Assembly: GCA_015847255.1 (NCBI GenBank)
Contig: JADLZK010001205.1
Location: 62,001 to 126,000, forward strand
DNA from: Hyparrhenia diplandra
Lineage: Eukaryota > Streptophyta > Magnoliopsida > Poales > Poaceae
Length of the DNA: 64,000 nt
Direction: 5' to 3'
Shown here: in pieces, positions 56,229 to 64,000 of the stretch
Position numbering within the stretch: position 1 is the stretch's first letter
Layout of the letters: every line of letters starts with the position of its first letter
Translations under genes and position numbers: made by a program
Notes under the pieces: model-generated
Databases searched by the model: none
Told to the model about the DNA's origin: nothing
The model's input: the letters and a program-made list of their open reading frames with translations, nothing else

Positions 56229-56345
56229 TTGTTGTTGAGGGGCTCACAGTTGGAGTGGTAAAGGCCACCTCACTGCAGGCTCCCATCCAAAGTTTAAATC
56301 CTTAGTGTGACACCATTTCTTTAAAATTTACACTGTATCAGGCCA
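56229..56345 (+). mobile_element. Possible SINE fragment
   Basis: GGCTCACAGTTGGAGTGGTA resembles an A-box region and AAGTTTAAATCC a decayed B box (GGTTCGAATCC-like) about 40 bp downstream. No tail or target duplication is visible. Confidence 0.4.
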
Positions 56346-56793
56346 ATTATTACAAGATCTTGCCATACGGTGAACAACAATCTAGAACTAACTCAGGAAA
56401 ACGAAACGAGATAATGTTGAAGCTAAACATGACCAATATGTCTTGAGGATAACCTCCCATGGGAACTAAAGAATTACAAAGCCAGTGTCTCTAGATGTTG
56501 CCCCATATTGATCAGCTGATCCCATTGGTCATCATGACGCTACAAAATCATCATGAATACATACTTATCCATTTAGAGCAAGATTGAAACGCAGGAATTT
56601 TACATGGGTCGGTTGAATTTCTCATGAAAAATATAGAAACAGAAAAATTATGTGTTCCAAATTCTGACCAAACGTTCTAGGCTCTTTTCGCTATCGTTGT
56701 ATACTCGTCAAAACATGCAGGCCTGCAGGAGGTATCGGAACTGAGATTTTAGTTACACCATTCTCTTCGATCTCTCCGTTCTCCGACTGTAGG

Positions 56794-57053
56794 TACTCCC
56801 TCCATCTCAAAATAGATGTCACTATAGGATGCGTGCGGCCAAACTTTCTCAACTTTGATTAGGTTTGTAGAAAATATGTGCAACATTTAAATCTCCAAAT
56901 AAATTTGTTAAAAAACTAGACTTAAAGATCTTTCCGATGATACTAATTACTTAGCATAAATATTTATATATTTTAATATATAATTGTCGGTATTTTGAAA
57001 ACGTGACTTTCTTAAGCGAGAATGACATCTATTTTGAGATGGAGAAAGCAGTA
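56794..57053. mobile_element. Stowaway MITE, 260 bp
   Basis: TA flanks; ends CTCCCTCCATCTCAAAATAG and, from the right, CTGCTTTCTCCATCTCAAAA. The inner parts GATGTCAC and TGACATCTAT also pair. Confidence 0.85.
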
Positions 57054-57492
57054 CTGTATTATATGTGCACGTGACTAGCTATCATGACAACAAAATATAG
57101 GCAAAAACCTGTCCTGCGCCTAGCGCCTCGTCATATGAAGCTAAACCATTTTTTTTGTCGATTGATTGAGAGGCGACCCATTCGATTGCGGAATCTTGAA
57201 TCTTCCAAGGGGCTATATGCGAAGACGTAAGTAGTAGTGGTCGCATCGCATTGAAAGGATGAACGGTGGTTGGATGTCTGCGTTCCCTCTGTCCCATCAT
57301 TAATGGCCATCGGTGCGGTGCTGCTCTGGTGCGCACCGGCAGCGCCCTGTGTGGAGCGGTGGCACTGATCCGATCCGAGAGCCGCGTCCGACGTCGTCTG
57401 CCATGTGCGGTGAGCATGGGAATGGGATGCGTCCACCTGATCCGCGTCCGCTCACGCACGGGGACTCCATGACGACCCACACGCCGGATTTA

Positions 57493-57781
57493 GAGCACTG
57501 TACTAGAAACTATCATAGTTTCTATAATACTATCATAGTTTTATAATTTTTGGATTTTGTATTAAAAAACTATCTTCCACAATGTAATTTTCTATCGTGA
57601 TGTCATTACGCCACTTACTTATCACATATCTCACATATTATGCTTGGTTTTTGCTGAAGACTTGGCTTTTCTTGTGTTTTCCTCTCTCTCTTCAATAAAT
57701 ACAAGCGCCACATCAAAAAAAGAATAAATAGAAGAATAATAAATGAGATAAACTATGGTAGAGTCTGCATTGTGAGTGCTC
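57493..57781. mobile_element. Tourist-type MITE, 289 bp
   Basis: TTA on both sides (57490-57492, 57782-57784). Ends GAGCACTGTACTAGAAACTA and, from the right, GAGCACTCACAATGCAGACT; a second inverted match is CTATCATAG/CTATGGTAG. A relative is at 61900-62118. Confidence 0.85.
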
Positions 57782-57784
57782 TTA

Positions 57785-60417
57785 TGCTTCCTCCCAAAGT
57801 TCGGTTGGTTGGTTGGTGGTGGCCGTTCTGAAGAAACGACGCTATAGCTTCGTCCGATCCGAGCGAGCATCACCTGGGACGAAAGCAGCGGGCACCGAAC
57901 CCTGATCAAAACCAACCTGGTCCGCCTCGATCCGTTTGCGTTGCGTGCAACGGCAGCCAGCCATCACACCAAGAAACATCTCACGACGACAGCGCTAGCG
58001 ATTATAAGTATATAATAATACACGAATCAATGCTGAATTTCGGCCGACGTACAGTGCGTGGTCATCTCAAACCTAAAACATGGCGAACTTGATGAAGCAA
58101 GGCTTGGCATTGGTGCTTGGCTTGGCGTGCTGCTGATGGTCCGTCTCGGTCCCGATCGACTAAATTCGGCGACGCTTTATTATTATCAAACAGAGTATAT
58201 TAGCAGCATTCATAAGCATGTGCGCTGCGGTACTGCTACGAAGACGACGGCGCATATATTGTTCTTAACTTAAGTGTAGCTCCATGCATGCACATGCACG
58301 TCAGTGTTTATGTTTTAAAGTCCCGCCGCTCTATCATCGATCTCTACGTAGGAGAGTACTATTATTAGTTGAGTTGATCCCGCACTCCGTTACACATCAC
58401 GTCCAACAATGACGTGCGACCAAAAACTATAACAATATATAATAATGATAATAACGACCACAGCATCAAACATCGTTGTTGCCTTATTCGATTATTAGAC
58501 ACAGAGCCACAGGAGAGCTCCAGAGCAGGGTGTCATCGGCTAGTATGAAGTATGCGCTTGCTGGCCCAGTGCAGCAAGCTAAACAAATGGGCCTCCATCT
58601 TATATTCACCTCAGATGTTTGGGCTCATAGTTCATAGGCTGATCCGACCTATAGCTGTTGTTGTTGTGTTAGTCGGGCCGTGAGGCATCTTCGTATTTGG
58701 ATTTGGTCGGAATGCCGTGGGCCATGTTTAGGCCAGGTTTAGAGGCTTGTCGTGCCAGACTAGTACTTGGATCACGATCCACAGGTCATACCTTCACATG
58801 TGTGGTTGTTTGAGTGTGCTAGCAGTGGCATGTGTGAATAGGTTTGTAGTCTAATTATACGACGGTTAAATATGACGCTACCTATCAGGTTTTAAATCTT
58901 GATACTCACACCTTCGCATGTGGGGTTGTTTTGAATTTTCAGGATACATATATATTTATCACTTACTTAGATATACATTATGTCAATATGTTAAAACATG
59001 TTGTAGTTTGAATGGAAGAAGTAGCTTTTTATAAAGTAGAGTGGTTGAAAAATTTAAATGAGTTGTAACTTGGACTATATGCTAAAGCTGTTTGGATCAA
59101 GTGAAGCTTATTTTCTTGAGCACCTAACAATTATTTTAAGTAGATTCACAAACAAGTCTAATCAAGTCATTGACATAATCACGCATGTAGGAAAAGGAAA
59201 CACATCCATCATGCTGCAGGAGAAGATTTGTTTTTCTAATTATTTTGTATATATAGGAGATGTGTTGTTTAAGTAAAGAAGAAGAATATGAAACCGGGCT
59301 GTAGGCAGAAGGTAAGGTGTTCCAAATGGCCCTGGGAAAGTGACGCTCTGAGCCGGGTGGCGAACCGTGTCATCTGCATGCGCTGGTCACTTAGTTAATT
59401 TTCTAGGGAGTATGTGTGCCTTTGCTTGTAAGCTTTTGTGTCCTACACAAAACACAAAGATGCGGTAACAGTCTAGGTGACGATTATTAGCAAGCGCTCC
59501 CGCATCATTGACCTTGCAGCCCAAATGAGCGGCGGCGCGCACTCTGTATTTTTTTTTAAATGAAAAATATTACTAGACGCTATTGGTTTCGCGACGTCGC
59601 GATCGCGACCTCCGGCCGCCGCCGCCGCCGCGGCGCTCCTGCCCGTTTTTAGCTTCAAAAATACTAGATGAATCGGCTCCACAAGCCACATGCCCAGCGC
59701 CAACTCCCACACCGCATCGATCTCGTCGTGTCCCTCCCACGCCAGCCACCAACCCCAGCACCAGTCCGTCCCCCCACATGTCCGTTGCTGCCCGTCGTCC
59801 ACCTCTCGTCTCAGCGCCTTCTGCTAAGTTCCATCACCAGCCCTCGCCTCCCCGTTTGGCAGCTACGTAGTACAGCTACAGGTGTGTCCTACTACTCGAC
59901 ACCGTGCATGATTACTCCCCATGTGCGACGTCTGCTGTCGAAGATCGATGAAGGATCTGGAACGCTAGTACGCTACGGTTTACAACATGAGGTGTAAAGT
60001 CTTGCTCGAAAAAACAAAATATGATCTCGTCTGAGGTGTAAAGAGCTTCCAGAAGTATATTTGGCGTGTTTGTTATGCAAGGCCGCCGCCGGTATGTATA
60101 TGCTAGTGTATAATATAGTGACACGTTTCGTCTATGCCCCAATTGCAAGCTATCGCTCATTATAAAACCTTGTACTGTACTTACTTTGCCCGCAGTGAAG
60201 ACCGATCGTATCTTACAGCATTGATCAGTGCATGATCAAATGGCGGTCAGTCAGCGATGCATTGACCCTTCCCGTTCCCGATGTACCGTGCTAGCTGTTG
60301 CATTTGCGTTCACTCTGAGTCATCGTCTGGAGCCGCCTAGTAGCAAAAGTCATCAACCAGGATCGATCGGAAACGGAAACACTGCAGAAATCGCCGTTGG
60401 ACCGGCGTGGTGTGCCA
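57785..60417. other. Gene-free stretch with promoter-like and GC-rich patches
   Basis: TATA-like DNA at about 58000 (ATTATAAGTATATAATA) is followed at 58080 by an 18-codon frame, MANLMKQGLALVLGLACC, then stop: signal-peptide-like but too short to call a gene. A GC-rich patch at about 59580-59870 has overlapping frames on both strands without a known domain. I support no gene here. Confidence 0.35.
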
Positions 60418-60425
60418 CAGCTTTG

Positions 60426-60851
60426 CAGGGCCGTCCCAGAGGGAGGGCAGCAGGTGCGACGCCCGCGGGCCCATGCCATGGAGGGGCCCATGAGTATATG
60501 TATGCATATAGTATTTAGTGTATATTTGACATTCTCAAATGAAAATTTATATGTCAATACACGACACAAGTCAAAAATATGAATTAATTTGTCTACCTAT
60601 TTTGATATTTAGCTTTTCATGTCATCTACCGATCAATCGTTCGCATCCCAATTACCAAATATAATGATGCCAATTTGTTAGATGAGACCACTCATTTGCA
60701 CACGAATAGAGGAACGGGCCCAAACATTCCCACAAACCTATATTGCAAGTTAACTATTATTATTAACAGTATTATATACTTTAATCATCATATTAAGAAA
60801 TTATGACTATATTGTTTGCCCAAGGGCCCTGAAATCATTGGGACGGCCCTG
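60426..60851. mobile_element. hAT-type MITE with 8-bp target duplication
   Basis: CAGCTTTG stands on both sides (60418-60425, 60852-60859), a perfect 8-bp duplication as made by hAT transposases. The ends are perfect inverted copies over 12 bp (CAGGGCCGTCCC). 426 bp, no transposase. It interrupts a GC-rich stretch that becomes continuous when it is removed. Confidence 0.95.
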
Positions 60852-60859
60852 CAGCTTTG

Positions 60860-61899
60860 ACCACTCCGCGACCGCGAGCGAGAGCATCTTTCTTTCCCAG
60901 CCACCCGATGGTCCGCACTTGGACTTGCGACAACCGCCTCGCTCGGCCTCCGCTCCCGCATGTGTTCCACGCCACAAGGCACCGCCCGCCCGCCAGCCCA
61001 GACACAGCCGCGTGACCGCGTCCGCATGTGCAAAACGCCATGCTGATGCCGCCGCCTCCAGTTCCAGTCTACGCATCCGCTCCGCAGGACCGCAGCTGTC
61101 TGCACTCTGCTCGCCTAGCGCAGTTTCGCTACCGCAACGCAACGCAGGGGTCCAAGGTGTCCAGGACGCCGGTGGTTTTACTGTGGTTCTGGTTTCGACG
61201 GCGCCCGGGACCAGCAGCAGTCACGGCGACACGTGTGGGCGTGGCTCCGTGCCGTGCGCCTGCTGGTCTGGCTGTGAGTGCCTGTCATCCATGGATCGGA
61301 CGCCCCCGGACAAGCTCCCATTCCCAGCGCCCACCGCGCCAGGATCGGTTTCTGAAACAGTACACCTTCCTCGTGTTCTCGTTGCTGCCAGGCCAGCCCA
61401 CAGAACAGATTCGCTGATGAGTGGATGAGTAGAACCCACGGTGCGCATGTTCCAACCCTTGATCTGAAACACTACACCCTTGCTCGTGGTCTGTCAACTT
61501 GTCCCCGTGAGTCGATCCACTGCTCTTGGATCACCATTCCATTAATGCACAGGAAAATATTCGAGTTACTCCTACAGAGCAAGGAGAACTGAAAAGGTCC
61601 TCCTGCTCTCTCTCTCCAAAAGGAAAATATTTAATTCTCAATCTTCAAGAAAGTCAAACAAGAGTAGGTGACCAAATTTATGCAAAGTTAACATTTATAA
61701 TACCAAATAAGTATGATTAGATTAATTATTGAATATAATTTTGTAGTAAACTTTGTTGGGGATATAAATATTAATATTTTTTTTTCTTATAAACTTGACC
61801 AAAGTTAAATGAGTTATCTAAAACCTAGAATATATTTCTTTTATGGACGGAATGAGTACTAAGTTCCAAGCAACGAATGAGGTGGCGATAGTATCGTAA
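60860..61899. other. GC-rich unassigned block and Stowaway remnant
   Basis: 60860-61430 is GC-rich with frames on both strands (196 codons plus, 111 minus) and no known domain; it could be an untranslated or decayed first exon. At about 61635-61858 is the right part of a Stowaway MITE (ends TTTATGGACGGAATGAGTA). Confidence 0.4.
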
Positions 61900-62118
61900 G
61901 GTACTACTCACAATGCAGACTATATACCATAGAGTCTAATCATATTTATTACCATCATATTTATTCAGACTTTTCCGATGTGGCAAAGATATTTATGGAA
62001 GAGAGAGAGAAAAAAAAACAAGACTTCAAGTCTTATTTGTACTCTAAGTTCACATTGTCCAAGGTAATAAATAGTTTTGGGACTCTACATGGTAGAGTTT
62101 GCATTATCATGAGTGCCC
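61900..62118. mobile_element. Tourist-like MITE, relative of 57493-57781
   Basis: Ends GGTACTACTCACAATGCAGA and, from the right, GGGCACTCATGATAATGCAA; inner pair ACCATAGAGTC/GACTCTACATGGT. TAA on the left only. Confidence 0.65.
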
Positions 62119-62339
62119 TCGTTGTGCTCACAGGAAAGTTAAACAAAAAGTCGAGATGATCAAATCGGATCATTGATAAAGTGTATACAAGACAAACATC
62201 ACCACAATCAACATGAAACTTGAATGTCATAAGGTGCCTGACTATTACAAACATGGGCAAAGAAGCTCAATTAGAGAGTTTCAAATGTTAATGGTAATAA
62301 TGATGATATTATTTTTTGGCACGCAGAAACCATACAAAG

Positions 62340-62525
62340 GTTTCCATGGTTTTAGTTAGGATGATGCTAAAGTCCAGTCAACTAATTGTTCGATTAGTTT
62401 GAATTTAGGATCAAATTTTGACCATTCGTCTTATTCAAAAAGATTTACGGGGTCAATTTCATTATTTAAGAACTTATACTAAAAAGAAAGCCATGGCAAA
62501 AAAAGTAATATTTTGGGTTACCATG
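62340..62525. mobile_element. Stowaway MITE fragment
   Basis: ACCATTCGTCTTATTCAAAA and AAGAACTTATACTAAAAAGA with GCCATGGCA match the interior of the copies at 24019, 39113 and 39530. Ends not found. Confidence 0.4.
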
Positions 62526-62748
62526 GTCCAAAAAGGCATACGACTTATACCATGTAAACCATTCGGGGGCACCTTCTTTGAGCTCCTCCGGTGGTTACCA
62601 TGCCCATGTAGTAAACCATTCCAACTGAGCTCCTCTGCCCATGTAGCAAGCCCATCGGCAATATCGCAATATTTTCTATAATTCATCCTTATCTTGAATC
62701 TAGAAAAAAATTTTTATCACGTTTCCTAATGTGCAGCCTGAAAACTTA

Positions 62749-63104
62749 AGGCACTCCCAATGAAGCATCAATAGTAGTTTCTATCTTTATTAAATAACTT
62801 ATCAACTAAGCAAAATTATGATGTGACAACCTAATTAATGAGGAAAAAGAGAGCACAAATCCTAGAAATGGTTTCTCCAATCATGTCTACTCTTGACCTA
62901 ATGCATAAAAAAATATTAATTTACCATTGGGGAGAAACTACTAATTTCTATGGGGTTAATGCAACTCTCCCCATTGGTGGAATTGAAAGAGAGAAAGAGA
63001 AAACAATTATTACTCAAAGACACTATCACTATGAAAAATGATTTCTATAAATGATTTTTTTTTTTGCTATAGAAAAGATGTTAGTTTCTTCCATTGAGAC
63101 GCCC
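62749..63104. mobile_element. Tourist-type MITE, 356 bp
   Basis: TTA flanks (62746-62748, 63105-63107). Ends AGGCACTCCCAATGAAG and, from the right, GGGCGTCTCAATGGAAG; a second pair is TAGTAGTTTCTAT with ATAGAAA near the right end. Confidence 0.75.
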
Positions 63105-63518
63105 TTAGAAGCACATGCACCTAACAACCGAACAACATAAGAAATTAAGGAAGAAGAAGAAGAAAAAAGCTCCAAAACCATCAGATTTATATCCGATGAA
63201 TGAGGATCATTGCCTAATTAGATGCAAAATTTTAGGCACCTGAAATATAGAAAGTCCCTTTTTTAGCAGGGGTAGCTTACAACAGACGTTGAAATTGCAA
63301 AGGACCGATCTCCACGTCAGTTATTATGATCTATAAATCTATCCTTGCGTTTTCCTCAATTCCCTCACGACAGTGCCAGTGCGTGGATGCTGTAATCAAC
63401 TATGCCAACGCAGCTTCGGCGAGCCTCATCTGCTGCCGCGTACTCACACATCCAAAAAGACGTGCATTGTTTTTGCTTAATTACGCACGCATAAAGTCCG
63501 GCGATCGAAAGCGACCAA

Positions 63519-63788
63519 GGCCTTGTTTAGATGGTTAAAAATCAGAACCGAACGTCACATCGCATTAATCGTAAAGACGCGTTTCGTTTGTTAGTGGTAG
63601 AAATATTATCCTACCATGACGTAAAGTAGGCTCAAAAGAATCGTATCGCAATGTACATCTAAACTGTGTAATTAGTTATTTTTTACCTACATTTAATACT
63701 CCAAACATATCTTTTTGCCAGATTTAATGTGATGTGATGGAGAATACTTTTAAAAAAAGGTTAAAATTTTCGCCACCTAAACCAGGCC
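63519..63788. mobile_element. MITE of the GGCCTTGTTTAG type, 270 bp
   Basis: Ends GGCCTTGTTTAGATGG and, from the right, GGCCTGGTTTAGGTGG. This end type is very common in panicoid grass genomes. Superfamily left open because no matching target duplication is visible. It lies just upstream of the partial gene at 63954. Confidence 0.75.
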
Positions 63789-63953
63789 AGTGGCGGGACG
63801 ACACGACTAAACTAATCCAGCCAGCCGACCTCGCTCGCCACCTTTCCTTCCCTCTTGCTTCCCTTCCCTTCCCTTCCTTCCAAATTTAAGTAGCCCATCG
63901 TTGGTAGGGAAATCTGTCACTCCCACTCCCGTCCCTATCACACGCCGGCAATC

Positions 63954-64000
63954 ATGGCAGCTCTCCTCCTCTTCCTCCTCCCGGTGCTCCTCGCCGCCGG
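63954..64000 (+). CDS. Secreted protein, first codons only (cut by window end)
   Basis: ATG followed by a hydrophobic signal-peptide core (MAALLLFLLPVLLAAG). The window ends after about 15 codons, so the product is unknown. The upstream region has a pyrimidine-rich CTTCCCTTCC run (63840-63880), typical of plant leaders or promoters. The core LLPVLLAA also occurs in the peptide precursor at 16202, so a relationship is possible but may be due to hydrophobic composition alone. Confidence 0.5.
   Translation, partial: MAALLLFLLPVLLAA

Noticed and set aside
58080..58136. 18-codon signal-peptide-like frame after a TATA-like box
   Set aside because: Too short to separate from chance; no downstream exon found.
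60838..61428. 196-codon frame on the plus strand
   Set aside because: Pro/Ser/Arg-rich and GC-driven, starts inside the end of the hAT element, no known domain.
1..64000. CRISPR array, bacterial operon, rRNA or organelle insertion
   Set aside because: Introns, MITEs and SINEs show plant nuclear DNA; no regularly spaced repeats, ribosomal or organelle genes were seen.
1..64000. Complete LTR retrotransposon
   Set aside because: I found no pair of long direct terminal repeats with TG...CA ends and no gag-pol frames; the absence is by eye only.

Overview
The window is plant nuclear DNA, almost certainly from a grass (Poaceae). Evidence: small GC-rich first exons, introns with plant splice sites, a very dense load of small DNA transposons (Tourist/PIF-Harbinger and Stowaway MITEs), tRNA-derived SINEs, CACTA and hAT elements with grass-type ends, and an HKT1;5-type sodium transporter gene with the three-exon layout known from rice. 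I cannot fix the species.

Layout. 0-9 kb: gene fragments and transposons, including a Mutator-like element with a perfect 9-bp target duplication and a Harbinger element carrying foreign GC-rich sequence. 9.4-10.1 kb: DOG1-domain gene (+). 10-16 kb: MITE cluster with nested insertions. 16.2 kb: small secreted-peptide precursor (+). 17.9-21.5 kb: six-exon DUF789 gene (-). 24.8-26.4 kb: truncated LINE containing CACTA-like termini. 27.7-30.1 kb: HKT1;5-like Na+ transporter (-). 30.7-33 kb: CACTA-like repeats and a Helitron end. 33.7-38.1 kb: eight-exon LPEAT1-like lysophospholipid acyltransferase (-). 42.4-49.9 kb: two copies of a SAM-dependent methyltransferase gene in head-to-head inverted orientation, separated by a duplicated and transposon-riddled spacer. 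50.4-51.4 kb: complete CACTA element. 51.8-53.8 kb: five-exon GARP (type-B response-regulator-like) transcription factor (+). 55.0-55.6 kb: small basic protein of unknown function (-). 56-64 kb: MITEs, a hAT element and, at the very end, the first codons of a secreted protein.

The genes do not form a pathway; they are neighbours in a gene island. The most striking pattern is that six of the nine recognisable gene models are interrupted by one-base indels, mostly in short G/C runs, while the encoded protein stays well conserved on both sides. This points to consensus errors in the assembly at least as much as to real gene decay, and should be settled before any gene (above all the HKT gene) is called a natural null allele. 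Second, the methyltransferase pair and its spacer allow several transposon insertions to be recognised by comparing filled and empty sites inside one window.
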